Positions 6,873-15,767 of a stretch of 42,616 nucleotides of DNA are shown here, piece after piece; position 1 is the stretch's first letter; each line of letters opens with the position of its first letter. The notes beneath the pieces were generated by a model. That model worked only from the letters and a program-made list of their open reading frames with translations, was not told the origin of the DNA and made no database searches. Origin of the DNA: Geothrix sp. GTDB lineage: Bacteria > Acidobacteriota > Holophagae > Holophagales > Holophagaceae. The position numbers and the translations under genes were made by a program. Location of the stretch: NCBI GenBank assembly GCA_030824075.1, contig JAVBYJ010000007.1:1-42616 (forward strand), written 5' to 3'.

Positions 6873-9236
6873 CTAGTTGCGGAGAGGCCTTCCGGTTTTA
6901 AGAATGGCGTCCATGCGGGCCTGGGTCTTTTCATAGCTGCAGAGACGGGCGAAGGCTTCCCGCTCCAGTTCGAGGATCCGTTCCTCGCTGACATCCTGCA
7001 CCAGGCTCACATCCCCGCCACAGAGGATATTGGCCAGTTCGCCCATGATGACCCCATCGTGCTCACTGGCGAGACCCTGCAGCTGGAAATCGCGGACGGC
7101 CATCTTGAGCGCCTCGCTCCCGCCCCGGCCGGGCAAGCGCAGGGTGCGCTCCTTCACAGGCTGGAAGTCCGCGAGCATCTTGAGAACCTCCTGTTTGGCT
7201 TCAAACAGCAGGAAAGCCTTGTTCATCACGCGGCGGTCCGTGCGGCGCAGGTAGCCGTTGCGCTGGGCCTCGTCAAAGCTGGTGTGGACCGTGGCCGTGC
7301 CGATGCCCTGGAAGGCCGCCTTCACCTTGGGCATGGGGCCCAGCTCGCCCTTGGCAGCCATGGCGTCCTCCATGCGGAGCAGCATCTGGAGACAGCCGCC
7401 GCCGGCTGGGATGACGCCCACACCGACCTCCACCAGACCGATGTACAACTCGGCGTGGCCCACGGTCCGCTGGCAGGCCATGGTGACTTCGCAGCCGCCA
7501 CCGAGCGCCAGGTTGAAGGGCGCCGCCACCGTCGGGAACGGCGCGTAGGTGAGCATCCGGGCCGCGTACTGCAGCCTGCGGGCCACCTCCTCGATCAGGT
7601 CGAACTTCTTGTCCTTGGCCGCGTTCAGCACCATGACCAGGTTCGCACCGGCGCTGAAATGTTGCCCCTGGTTGCCCACCACCAGGCCCTTGAAACGGCC
7701 GGGAATGTGCTTCTGGATGGTATCTTCCATCAGGCCGATGATGCCGTCGTCCAGGGCGTTCATCTTGCTTTGGAAGCTGAGGCAGGCCACATCGTCGCCC
7801 AGATCGATGAGCTGGGCGCTGCCATTCTCGGCCACCACCTTGCCTTTGCCCTCTTCGCGCTTGAGGATGATCACGCGCCGGTCTTCGAGAATGGCGTCGT
7901 AGGCCAGAGTCTTCGGGTTCAGCTGGGATACCGGTACCCCGTGCTCCCAACGGTAGAAGCTGGTGATCCCCTTGGCGAGCATCTGTTCGACGAGCGGCGC
8001 GATGGGCTGCTCCTCGAACTTCATGCGGGCCACGACCCGCTCAACGCCGAGGATGTCCCACAGCTCGAAGGGTCCCACCTCGAAGGCGAAGCCGTTCTTG
8101 ATGGCGCGGTCCACGTTGAGGGGGCCGTCGGTCACTTCACCCAGGCGGTTCACGGCGTAGGTGAGGTTGGGCGCGATGCAACGCCAGGAGAGGCGGCCCG
8201 CTTCCGTATCGCTGGTGAGGAGGGTCTTCACCTTCTCCGCGGGATCGTCGATGCCCTTCAGTTCCTTCAGGATGGGCCAATCCTTCTTCACCTGCGGGAT
8301 GTACTCGCGGGTGGCCGGGTCGATCGCCAGGAACGTCTTCTTGCCCTTGGCGTCCTTGGGGCCCTTCTTGAAGAAGCCCTGCTTCACCTTGTTGCCGAAG
8401 AGCTTGTTGTCCAGCATCCACTGGAGGAACTCGGGGAACTTGAAGACGTCGCGGACCTCGTCGTTGGGGCAGAGGTCGTAGACGTTCTTGGCGGTGGCCG
8501 CGAGGATGTCCACGCCCGCGAGATCCGCCGTGCGGAAGGCGGCGCTCTTGGCACGAGCCGCGGCGTCACCCAGCACCATATCGAGCACTTCGAAGGGGAT
8601 CTTTTCAGCCAGGGCCATGTGCAGGGTGGCCATGATGCCGTGGATGCCGATGCGGTTGCCGATGAAGGTGGGGGAATCGAAAGCGGGCACCACTTCCTTG
8701 CCAAGCCCTTCCTCCAGCCAGGTTCGGAAGGCTTGGGCTTCCGCTTCCGCCACCTCCGGCCCCTTCACGAACTCCAGCAGGCGCAGGTAGCGCACGGGGT
8801 TGAAGAAGTGGGTGATGACGAAGTGCTGGCGGAAGGCGTCGCTGCGACCCTCCACCAGCAGCTTGAGCGGGATGCCCGAGGTGTTCGAGCTGACCCAGGC
8901 GCCGGGCTTCAGTTTGGGCTCCAGGCGGCCGTACAGCTCGCGCTTGATGGCGAGGTCTTCCTTCACCACTTCCACCACCCAGTCGCAGTCCGACAACCGG
9001 TCGAGGTGATCGCGCAGGTTGCCGGGGCGGATCTTCTTCAGGAACGAGGGATGCATGGCCAGCGCGGGCTTGGCTTTGGCCAAGGCCGCCAGGGCGGCCT
9101 CCGCCAGCTTGTCCGGCGCGGCCTCGTCGATGACGATGTCCAGCAGTTCCACCTGACAGCCCGCGGACGCCACATGAGCCGCAATGCCCGACCCCATCAC
9201 ACCCGAACCGAGCACACCGATTTTCTTGATCGCCAT
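6873..9236 (-). CDS. fadN: 3-hydroxyacyl-CoA dehydrogenase / enoyl-CoA hydratase (FadN type)
   Basis: The 787-residue fusion has the dehydrogenase first. The NAD-binding Rossmann motif is IGVLGSGVMGSGIA (residues 5-18), followed by the 3HCDH regions (SSNTSGIPLKLL, HFFNPVRYLRLLE, DSPTFIGNRIGIHG). A crotonase domain occupies roughly the region after residue 470 (AGANLVMVLNAA, LGGGCEVTMAC, GVIPAGGGCLQMLLR). This dehydrogenase-hydratase order is that of Bacillus FadN and the reverse of E. coli FadB. It would catalyse the second and third steps of fatty-acid beta-oxidation. AGGAG lies six bases before the ATG and overlaps the stop of the GxxExxY gene. fadA is upstream on the same strand, so the pair forms a beta-oxidation operon interrupted by the small cassette. 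Confidence 0.92.
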   Translation of the reverse strand: MAIKKIGVLGSGVMGSGIAAHVASAGCQVELLDIVIDEAAPDKLAEAALAALAKAKPALAMHPSFLKKIRPGNLRDHLDRLSDCDWVVEVVKEDLAIKRELYGRLEPKLKPGAWVSSNTSGIPLKLLVEGRSDAFRQHFVITHFFNPVRYLRLLEFVKGPEVAEAEAQAFRTWLEEGLGKEVVPAFDSPTFIGNRIGIHGIMATLHMALAEKIPFEVLDMVLGDAAARAKSAAFRTADLAGVDILAATAKNVYDLCPNDEVRDVFKFPEFLQWMLDNKLFGNKVKQGFFKKGPKDAKGKKTFLAIDPATREYIPQVKKDWPILKELKGIDDPAEKVKTLLTSDTEAGRLSWRCIAPNLTYAVNRLGEVTDGPLNVDRAIKNGFAFEVGPFELWDILGVERVVARMKFEEQPIAPLVEQMLAKGITSFYRWEHGVPVSQLNPKTLAYDAILEDRRVIILKREEGKGKVVAENGSAQLIDLGDDVACLSFQSKMNALDDGIIGLMEDTIQKHIPGRFKGLVVGNQGQHFSAGANLVMVLNAAKDKKFDLIEEVARRLQYAARMLTYAPFPTVAAPFNLALGGGCEVTMACQRTVGHAELYIGLVEVGVGVIPAGGGCLQMLLRMEDAMAAKGELGPMPKVKAAFQGIGTATVHTSFDEAQRNGYLRRTDRRVMNKAFLLFEAKQEVLKMLADFQPVKERTLRLPGRGGSEALKMAVRDFQLQGLASEHDGVIMGELANILCGGDVSLVQDVSEERILELEREAFARLCSYEKTQARMDAILKTGRPLRN

Positions 9237-9244
9237 AAAAACTC

Positions 9245-9670
9245 CTAATTTGAAACCGCAGATGACACAGATGACGCAGATTTGGAGCTCGCAAATCGTT
9301 TGTAGGCCAGCCGGGATTCCGCGAAATTGACCACCAATCCGACTTCGTAGCCAGTAGCTTTAAGACAATTAAGGATCTGGGCTTCTTCGTTGGCGCCCAG
9401 CTTCGCAATGGATTTCAGTTCCAGAATCACACTCTCAAAACAGATGAAATCGGCGCGGTACGCGGTCTTCAGAACGTGTTCCTTGTAGATCACCGGAAGT
9501 TCGACCTCTCGGCGGAACGGGATGCCTCGGGCCACAAACTCAACCCCGAGAGCCTCTTGATAGACCGCTTCAAGGAAACCCGGGCCAATTACCCGATGAA
9601 CTTCCATCGCAGCGCCAAGAATGGCGTAGGTGCGAGGATCTCCAGAATCCATCTGCGTCATCTGCGACAT
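9245..9670 (-). CDS. GxxExxY protein, PD-(D/E)XK nuclease-like (cassette A)
   Basis: The 141-residue protein carries the family motif G31-FL-E34-AV-Y37 (GPGFLEAVYQEA). It also has a nuclease-like core with D74 (YRADFICF) and E84-x-K86 (ILELKS), the layout of PD-(D/E)XK enzymes. Cellular function is not established for this family. The first codons (MSQMTQM) are read from the right inverted repeat, and most of the Ser/Ala-rich end (KSASSVSSAV) is read from the left one, so the gene fills the cassette almost exactly. It starts 13 bases after the fadA stop and ends nine bases before the fadN start. It is co-directional with both and probably co-transcribed. Confidence 0.85.
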   Translation of the reverse strand: MSQMTQMDSGDPRTYAILGAAMEVHRVIGPGFLEAVYQEALGVEFVARGIPFRREVELPVIYKEHVLKTAYRADFICFESVILELKSIAKLGANEEAQILNCLKATGYEVGLVVNFAESRLAYKRFASSKSASSVSSAVSN

Positions 9671-9678
9671 CTGCGGTT
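9254..9678. mobile_element. Cassette A: inverted-repeat-bounded GxxExxY insert
   Basis: The arms at 9254-9281 and 9651-9678 are inverted repeats matching at 26 of 28 bases by my alignment. Each arm is three copies of a unit of about nine bases around CGCAGATGA. The 425-base insert lies between fadA and fadN, which would otherwise be nearly adjacent. No transposase is present, and I see no clear target-site duplication. Calling it mobile is inference from the arms and from the two related inserts at 26370-26437 and 29679-30139. Confidence 0.6.
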
Positions 9679-9683
9679 AAGAA

Positions 9684-10832
9684 TCAAAGTTTTTCGATGA
9701 TGGACGCGATGCCTTGGCCGCCGCCGATGCACATGGTGGCGATGCCGTACTTGCCGCCGTCGGTTTCGAGGCGGTTGAGCAGGGTGGTCAGGATGCGCGC
9801 GCCGCTGGCACCGAGGGGATGGCCGATGGCGATGGCACCGCCCCAGGCGTTCACCTTGGCGGGGTCGTAGCCGCCTTCGCGGATGACGGCCAGGCTCTGA
9901 GCGGCAAAAGCTTCGTTCAGTTCCATGGCGTCGATCTGGTCCAGCTTCAGGCCGAAGCGGGCCAGCACCTTCTTCACGGCGGGCACGGGGCCGATGCCCA
10001 TGCGGTCCGGCTCCACACCGGCCACGGCGCCGCCAAGGATGCGAGCCCGGGCCTTCAGGCCCAGAGACTTGGCCAGGCCCTCTTCCATCACCAGCAGGAA
10101 GGCGGCACCGTCGGTGATCGGGGAGCTGTTGCCCGCCGTGACAGTGCCGTCCGCCAGGAAGGCGGCCTTCAGGTCACCCAGCTTCTCGAGGTTGGTGTCG
10201 GCGCGAACGCACTCGTCCTGCTGCAGGGTGACGGGCTTGCCATCCAGACCCTTGGTCTCGAAGCGGACCACCTCCTTGTCGAACTTCCCCGTCTTCCACG
10301 CGGCGGCGGCCTTCTGATGGCTCTGGAAGGCGAACTCGTCCTGCTCCTTGCGGGTGATCTTGTATTCCTTGGCCAGGTTCTCGGCGGTGATGCCCATGGA
10401 GCAGTAGGCCTGGGGATAGGTTTCGGCGATGAAGGGATCCACGCTGGGGTTGAAGCCCATCATGGGCACCTTGGACATGCTCTCCACGCCACCGGCAAGG
10501 AACAGATCGCCCTGGTTCGTCATGATGGCCCGGGCGGCCATGAGCATGGCCTCCTGGCTGCTGCCGCAGAAGCGGTTGATGGTGGCGGCGCCGGCCGTGA
10601 GGGGCAGGCCCGCGCGGAAGCTGATGAGCCGGGCCATGTTCATGCCCTGTTCGCCCTCGGGCATGGCGCAGCCCACCAGGACATCCTCCAGGCCAGACCA
10701 GTCCTTCAGCAGGGGCTTGAGGGCCTCGATGACCACCGCTCCCAGCTGCTCGGGGCGGGTGGCGGCGTAGGCGCCCTTGATGCCCCGTCCGACGGGGGTT
10801 CGCTTGGCTTCGACGATGACTGCGGATCGCAT
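9684..10832 (-). CDS. fadA: Acetyl-CoA C-acyltransferase (thiolase)
   Basis: The 382-residue protein has all thiolase signatures. Nucleophilic Cys89 lies in INRFCGSSQEAM, the GGVESMSKVPM region follows, and the C-terminal catalytic blocks are GGAIAIGHPLGASGARI (His) and CIGGGQG (Cys). It would release acetyl-CoA in the last step of beta-oxidation. I use the start at 10832 because GGAGG lies four bases upstream and the protein then begins MRSAVIVEAKRTPVG, the normal thiolase N-terminus. The 25 extra residues of the longer frame look non-coding. It is the promoter-proximal gene of the fadA-cassette-fadN unit and is divergent from the MoxR gene, with 148 bases between them. Confidence 0.94.
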   Translation of the reverse strand: MRSAVIVEAKRTPVGRGIKGAYAATRPEQLGAVVIEALKPLLKDWSGLEDVLVGCAMPEGEQGMNMARLISFRAGLPLTAGAATINRFCGSSQEAMLMAARAIMTNQGDLFLAGGVESMSKVPMMGFNPSVDPFIAETYPQAYCSMGITAENLAKEYKITRKEQDEFAFQSHQKAAAAWKTGKFDKEVVRFETKGLDGKPVTLQQDECVRADTNLEKLGDLKAAFLADGTVTAGNSSPITDGAAFLLVMEEGLAKSLGLKARARILGGAVAGVEPDRMGIGPVPAVKKVLARFGLKLDQIDAMELNEAFAAQSLAVIREGGYDPAKVNAWGGAIAIGHPLGASGARILTTLLNRLETDGGKYGIATMCIGGGQGIASIIEKL

Positions 10833-10980
10833 GGGTCCTCCAATGGGAAGTGACTGGTGATCTGGGTTTCCGAGGAGCCTAGCACCCGCCGGGAGGCGGG
10901 GAAGCACTTACCGTGGGTCAACGGAATCGTTCCGACCACAGGCCATTCCAGTCAAGATGGAAGCCTCCCCAGGACACCCC

Positions 10981-11934
10981 ATGGCCGCTCCCTACGCCCA
11001 CTCTCTGGAACCCCTGCTCGCCGAATGCCGCAAGGTGATCGTGGGCCAGCCCCAGCTCCTCAACCGCCTGCTGGTGGCCCTGCTCTGCCGGGGCCATGTG
11101 CTGCTGGAGGGCCTGCCAGGACTCGCCAAGACCCGCACCATCAAGACGCTGGCCTCGGCCAGCCACACCAGTTTCCGCCGCATCCAATTCACGCCGGACC
11201 TGCTGCCCAGCGATGTGGTCGGCACCCTCATCTTCGATCCCCGGCAGCTCACCTTTACCCCCAAGCGCGGCCCCATCTTTGCCAACCTGGTGCTGGCGGA
11301 CGAGATCAACCGGGCGCCCTCCAAGGTCCAGGCCGCGCTGCTGGAGGCCATGGAGGAACGCCAGGTCACGCTGGGCGATGAGAGCTTCCCGCTACCGGAT
11401 CCCTTCCTGGTGCTGGCCACGCAGAATCCCCTGGAGCAGGAGGGCACCTTCCCCCTGCCCGAGGCGCAGATGGACCGGTTTCTCTTCAAGCTCCGCGTGG
11501 ACTACCCCAAGCAGGAGGATGAGGTTGAGGTGCTGCGGCGCGCCCACCTGAACGGCGACGAGGTCAACCCGGTGGTGGACGCCGCCAGTCTGCTGGCTGC
11601 GGGCCGCGAAGCCCAGCAGGTGCGCCTGGATGACGCCATCCGCACCTACATCGTGCGGCTGGTGCAGGCCACGCGACCCGGCCACGGCAAGCCCTGGAAG
11701 GGCAAGGAACAACTCCGCTGCGGGGCCAGCCCCCGGGCCTCGCTGTCGCTGCAGGCCGCCACCCGCGCCCTGGCCTACCTCCAGGGCCGGGACCACGTGC
11801 TGCCCCAGGACGTGGTGGACCTGGCGCCGGACGTGCTGCGCCATCGCCTGCTGCTCACCTTCGAAAGTGAAGCCGATGGCGCCACCACGGACCAGGCGAT
11901 TCTCCAATTGCTGCAGGCTGTGCCTCGGCCTTAG
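10981..11934 (+). CDS. MoxR-family AAA ATPase
   Basis: The 317-residue ATPase has Walker A GLPGLAKT (about residues 44-51), Walker B VLADEINRAP, the MoxR signature ATQNPLEQEGTFPLPEAQMD with its sensor region, and a C-terminal lid with RASLSLQAATRALA. MoxR ATPases act as chaperones that mature or activate partner proteins, usually DUF58/VWA proteins encoded beside them. I see no such partner here; the next gene is a 131-residue unknown. An in-frame ATG at 10957 would add eight residues. I prefer 10981 because AGGA lies six bases before it and the N-terminus then matches the usual family length. Confidence 0.9.
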   Translation: MAAPYAHSLEPLLAECRKVIVGQPQLLNRLLVALLCRGHVLLEGLPGLAKTRTIKTLASASHTSFRRIQFTPDLLPSDVVGTLIFDPRQLTFTPKRGPIFANLVLADEINRAPSKVQAALLEAMEERQVTLGDESFPLPDPFLVLATQNPLEQEGTFPLPEAQMDRFLFKLRVDYPKQEDEVEVLRRAHLNGDEVNPVVDAASLLAAGREAQQVRLDDAIRTYIVRLVQATRPGHGKPWKGKEQLRCGASPRASLSLQAATRALAYLQGRDHVLPQDVVDLAPDVLRHRLLLTFESEADGATTDQAILQLLQAVPRP

Positions 11935-11994
11935 ACTTCAGTCGAATCACGCTCCAGCCCGTTCACACCCATTCACCACCCCCGGAGGTACCCC

Positions 11995-12390
11995 ATGCCG
12001 CGACCGAAATTGCTGAAGATCCGCCTGATCTACAGCGTGGAGGGAAGCCCTGTTCCCTTGGAGGTGGATCTCGATCCCTGCCGGACGGCGTCCCTCTTTT
12101 TCGACGAGGAGGCTGCAGTGGAAATCCTGGGCGCCTTCTATGAGGGCAAGGGCAAGACCATCACCCGGGACCAGGCCATCGCCCGCTTCGGCACCCGTGC
12201 GGAAGCCTGGTTTCCCAAGGGCAAGGACGAGCTACCCCTCAACAAGAAGTTCCTTAAACTGGCCTGGGGTACTGAGCTAAAGAAAGTCCCTCGAGGCGCC
12301 AAGTCCCGCATGGAACCCCGAGCTGATCCTCAAAGCTTGCCCATGGTGCTCGTAAAGGACCCCGAATGCATGCCAAGCGGCCAGCCCTGA
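11995..12390 (+). CDS. Unrecognised 131-residue protein
   Basis: I do not recognise this protein. GGAGG lies five bases before the ATG, which supports translation. It is soluble and Lys-rich, begins with a beta-like stretch (KLLKIRLIYSVEGSPVPLEV), and has a central helical part (DEEAAVEILGAFYEGKGKTI) and a basic C-terminal half (KKFLKLAWGTELKKV). No signal peptide or membrane segment is visible. It follows the MoxR gene by 60 bases on the same strand, so the two may be co-transcribed, but nothing in the sequence links their functions. It converges on the kinase gene with nine bases between stops. Confidence 0.65.
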   Translation: MPRPKLLKIRLIYSVEGSPVPLEVDLDPCRTASLFFDEEAAVEILGAFYEGKGKTITRDQAIARFGTRAEAWFPKGKDELPLNKKFLKLAWGTELKKVPRGAKSRMEPRADPQSLPMVLVKDPECMPSGQP

Positions 12391-12399
12391 GGCTCGCTC

Positions 12400-15300
12400 T
12401 TACCGCTTGACTGTGTTGAGCATGTAGCGGATTTCAGGATTAAGGGGATTCAAGGCGAAGGCCCGCCGGATACGGGCTTTCGCCTCCTTGGTCTGTCCTC
12501 GGGCCTCCGCCACTTGGGCGCCCCGCAACCACAGAATCGGGACCTTGGGAAAGTGTTCCACACCTTCCCGAAACGCTGCTTCGCCTGCCTCCAGCGCCCT
12601 GCCTCCTTCGGCGCTGCCAAGCCCGACGGCCCTTGCCTTCCAGAGGGCAACTTCCACCAGGTTGGAGGCCACAATCGAATGGAAGGGCGCCAGCTGGCGG
12701 GCTTGGCGGTAGGACCGCTCGGCCTGCTCCAACGCTGTCAGCGCCCCTGGCTGGTAGCGATCAGCCTCCCACTGCCCACGCATCAGCGCAGTATTTGCGA
12801 GGCCGTAGTAGCAGCGAAAGCTTGGCCCCTGCTTGAGCACAGCTTCAAAACTCTGCATGGACTGCTCCAGGGAGGGCCTGGGGTCCAGCTCATGGGTACG
12901 CTCGTATTCAGCCCGCTCGCCCCATAGGTACCCCAGCATCTCCCTTGTGGATCTGGCTCCCGGCTCACGATCCAGCGATCGAAGCAGCACCTGCAGAGCC
13001 GCTTCGAAAACAGGCCATGGGGCCTCCCCTCGTTGGGTGCCTTCGGCCAACCGCCAGATGGACACCCGAGCCAATTCATCCGCCAGCCCCGAGTGGCCCG
13101 GTCTCAGGGCGAAAGCCTGCCGCCCATGGGCCAGGGCCCGGTCCAGCCACAGGAGAGGGTCCCCCAGCTCCGGGAATTTCGCCGCGTAGCACTCCGCTTG
13201 CATGGCGCCTTCTAGGGCTTCGAAGGAGGGTTTAGGGGAATTCAGCAGGGGCGTCAGCAGGACCAGAGCCCTCCGCAGCAGGGGCTCCGTGCCTACACGC
13301 CCCGCCACCTTCGCGTTGACGGCCTGGGCCGTGAGCAGGCCAGCCTCCAGAATGGCCGCCTGCCGCCCCTCGGGCTCCAGAGTCCTGTGAGTCGCCACCA
13401 GGCCTTCCACCGCCGTGTGCAGTATTTTGGCTTGGGAAGGGTCTGACACAAACAACCCGAAGCGCAGCACGCCGATCCGTCCCACCAGGCCCAGGGCCTG
13501 GACATCGCAGGGCGCGGCGTTCAGCGCAACCTGGGCACTCCCGTGGGCCGCCTCCAGGATCGCCGCGCGCTCCTGACCGATCCTGGACAGACCCCTTGAT
13601 AACAGCGCCTGGGCCTCCAACAGCTTGGCCTCATAGAACCAGGGAGCCTGCGCCTGGGCCTCTTTCGCCCGCGCCACGGCTTCCTCCCAGCGCCCCGAAA
13701 CCCACGCCGCCTGTCCTTCCAGGTAGGCGAGGGGAATCAGCGAGGCGGTCGCCCCCGATCGCAGCAGCGGCTCAATACGGGAGGCAGCGTTCGCCTGAAG
13801 GCGGGCGATGGCCTCCTTCCGCGCGTCTTCTGAACCGAGGCGCCAAGCCTCGTCCAAGGCGTACTGATGCCGCTCCAGCAGGGCCCGGCCCAACGCATAT
13901 CGCAGCTCCGGCGTGTCGAAGCCCAGGGCCCGCGCCCGTTCCAGGTGCGTCTGCGCTAGCTCGGGCTGGCCCAGCGCCAGCCGGGCTCGACCCAGGGCGT
14001 ACTGCCCCGGTGCCTCCGCGAGTGAGCCCTCGGCTTGCACGTCCCCCGCCAGGCGGGCCACCCGCCCTTCCAGGTCCCGAAGTTCGGGACCCAGGTCGTG
14101 GGGGGGGGACAGTTTGATGTACCGGGTCAGGGCCTCGATGCGCTCCGCCGCCTGGGCGAACCGCTGGGCATGAACCGCCTGGGCTCGGGCCCGCAGCCGT
14201 TCCCGCACGGCGAACCCACCGAAGACGGCCATGGAAAGAATCACGGCGGCCGAGGCCGTCACCAGGGCCTTGTGCTTTCGAGTCCGGTGGACCAGGCGCT
14301 CCACCGGCGTGGCGGCGCGGGCCTGGATGGATTCGCCGTCCAGGATGCGCTGGAGATCCTCCCCGAGGGCCCGGGCCGTGGCATACCGGCGCCGCGGATC
14401 CTTCTGAAGGCAGGTCAGCACGACGGTGTCCAGATCCACGGGGATCGTGGGCACCTTCCGCCGCAGCGGCACCGGGTCGTCCTTCACGATGTGCGCCATG
14501 CAGTCGAGCCCTTCCCCTCCGAAGGGCGGCCCACCGGTCAGCAGCGCGTACAGGGTGGCGCCCAGGGAATAGACATCTGAACGGCGATCCAGCAGAGCCG
14601 TCTGCCCCCGCGCCTGCTCGGGTGACATGTAGCTGACGGTGCCCATCACGCGGCCAGTCTCGGTGAGGCCCCGGCCCTCGGCGCCCCGGGCCAGTCCGAA
14701 ATCGAGCACGCAGGCGCGGGTGGAACCGTCCTCCAACCGGTCGATCATCAGGTTGGCCGGCTTCAGATCCCGGTGGACCAGGCCCACGCGGTGCGCTGCG
14801 TGGACGCCTTCGCAGACCTCGACCATGTGGCCGAGCAGGGTTTCCAGCGGCAGGGTGGGCGCGGCCTTCTGGAGGGTCTCCCCCCGGAGATACTGCATGG
14901 CGATGTACGGCTGCCCGCGCCACTCGCCGACCTCATACACCCGGCAGACGTTCGGATGGTCCACGCGGGCCTGGAGCTGGGCCTCCTGGAGGAACCGCTG
15001 GAGCAGGTCGGGATCGTCGCGCCGGAGCAGTTTCAGGGCCACCTCGCGCTGCAGGCGGGGATCCACGGCCCGGAAGATGCGCCCCATGCCCCCTTCACCC
15101 AGCAACTCAAGGGCTTCGAAGCGGCCCCAGTGGTCGAGCGTCTTCGCCCGAAAAACCCCGCCCTGCCGGAACCCGGCGGAAGGGAGGGACGCTTCCAAAC
15201 CCGGCGAGGGGGTCCAGGGTCCGACCTCCGTCGGCGCACCCTCTCCAGGACCGAGCCCGACTTCCCCCGACGAAACGGGGGTCTGCGCGGTGACATCCAT

Positions 15301-15483
15301 GGACCAGTGGCTGGCTTCCGAGGCATCCATGTCCGCCAGATCCTGTGCGAGTCTCCCGCGGTCGGCCGCCGTCAGGCGACCGGAGGCGACCCGGTCGTCC
15401 GGGCTGCCCCCGAGGGCCTCGGCAGGTTCGAGGAGCCCGCGGGCCACCGCCAGGGCCAGCATCCGCTCCTCAGCGGTCGCCAT
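12400..15483 (-). CDS. Membrane Ser/Thr protein kinase with TPR-like C-terminal half
   Basis: The 1,027-residue protein has a roughly 120-residue N-terminal linker and then a Hanks-type kinase domain (about 122-385). Its Gly loop is GEGGMG (129-134), with Lys151 in VALK, HRD at 237-239, DFG at 261-263, and GTVSYMSPEQARG in the activation segment. All catalytic residues are intact. A single membrane helix (about 406-426) separates it from an Ala/Leu-rich helical C-terminal half of repeated hairpins (for example QYALGRARLALGQPELAQTH), probably TPR repeats on the other side of the membrane. I chose the ATG at 15483 because the longer frame to 15738 is Arg/Pro-rich and unlike a kinase N-terminus. 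No strong ribosome-binding site is visible. Ligands and targets are unknown. Confidence 0.88.
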   Translation of the reverse strand: MATAEERMLALAVARGLLEPAEALGGSPDDRVASGRLTAADRGRLAQDLADMDASEASHWSMDVTAQTPVSSGEVGLGPGEGAPTEVGPWTPSPGLEASLPSAGFRQGGVFRAKTLDHWGRFEALELLGEGGMGRIFRAVDPRLQREVALKLLRRDDPDLLQRFLQEAQLQARVDHPNVCRVYEVGEWRGQPYIAMQYLRGETLQKAAPTLPLETLLGHMVEVCEGVHAAHRVGLVHRDLKPANLMIDRLEDGSTRACVLDFGLARGAEGRGLTETGRVMGTVSYMSPEQARGQTALLDRRSDVYSLGATLYALLTGGPPFGGEGLDCMAHIVKDDPVPLRRKVPTIPVDLDTVVLTCLQKDPRRRYATARALGEDLQRILDGESIQARAATPVERLVHRTRKHKALVTASAAVILSMAVFGGFAVRERLRARAQAVHAQRFAQAAERIEALTRYIKLSPPHDLGPELRDLEGRVARLAGDVQAEGSLAEAPGQYALGRARLALGQPELAQTHLERARALGFDTPELRYALGRALLERHQYALDEAWRLGSEDARKEAIARLQANAASRIEPLLRSGATASLIPLAYLEGQAAWVSGRWEEAVARAKEAQAQAPWFYEAKLLEAQALLSRGLSRIGQERAAILEAAHGSAQVALNAAPCDVQALGLVGRIGVLRFGLFVSDPSQAKILHTAVEGLVATHRTLEPEGRQAAILEAGLLTAQAVNAKVAGRVGTEPLLRRALVLLTPLLNSPKPSFEALEGAMQAECYAAKFPELGDPLLWLDRALAHGRQAFALRPGHSGLADELARVSIWRLAEGTQRGEAPWPVFEAALQVLLRSLDREPGARSTREMLGYLWGERAEYERTHELDPRPSLEQSMQSFEAVLKQGPSFRCYYGLANTALMRGQWEADRYQPGALTALEQAERSYRQARQLAPFHSIVASNLVEVALWKARAVGLGSAEGGRALEAGEAAFREGVEHFPKVPILWLRGAQVAEARGQTKEAKARIRRAFALNPLNPEIRYMLNTVKR

Positions 15484-15767
15484 GGCTGCCAGTCCGCACG
15501 GGGTCACTCCAGAAGGGAAGGTCCATGGTGACGCCTTTGTCCTTCGGGGTGAAGGGTTGGCGGGTTGACCGGGGTTCAGCCGAGGGTCAGACTGGCCCTG
15601 GCCCTGGCGCCGGAAAGGAGGTTCGATGGGACGACAATCCGACCTCTCCGAACCTCCGTCGCGACGCGCCGCCCTCTGAGGCGGTCCTACCCCGCTCCCC
15701 CGAATCCGCACCCTGAACGGGATGGCGGCGCACCTCATCGCGCCGCATCCGCTCCTCCGGACCGGCC
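15484..15767. promoter_or_regulatory. Divergent intergenic region, kinase / ABC permease
   Basis: This 284-base gap lies between two outward-facing genes and must hold both promoters, though I see no convincing -35/-10 pair. Two inverted repeats stand out. GGAGGTTCG at 15617-15625 pairs with CGAACCTCC at 15649-15657 and could be an operator or RNA stem. GCGGCGC at 15725-15731 pairs with GCGCCGC at 15740-15746 and would fold in the leader of the ABC operon. Confidence 0.4.

Noticed and set aside
7059..9248. A 729-codon open frame opposite fadN, and similar long antisense frames at 3240-4592 and 4620-6029
   Set aside because: High GC content leaves antisense frames open. The minus-strand products have full catalytic motifs, while these translations are His/Gly/Leu-rich with no recognisable domain.
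9236..9700. A target-site duplication flanking cassette A (AAAAACT seen near both ends)
   Set aside because: The two copies are inverted relative to each other and lie in the fadN ribosome-binding region and the fadA stop region, so chance is more likely.
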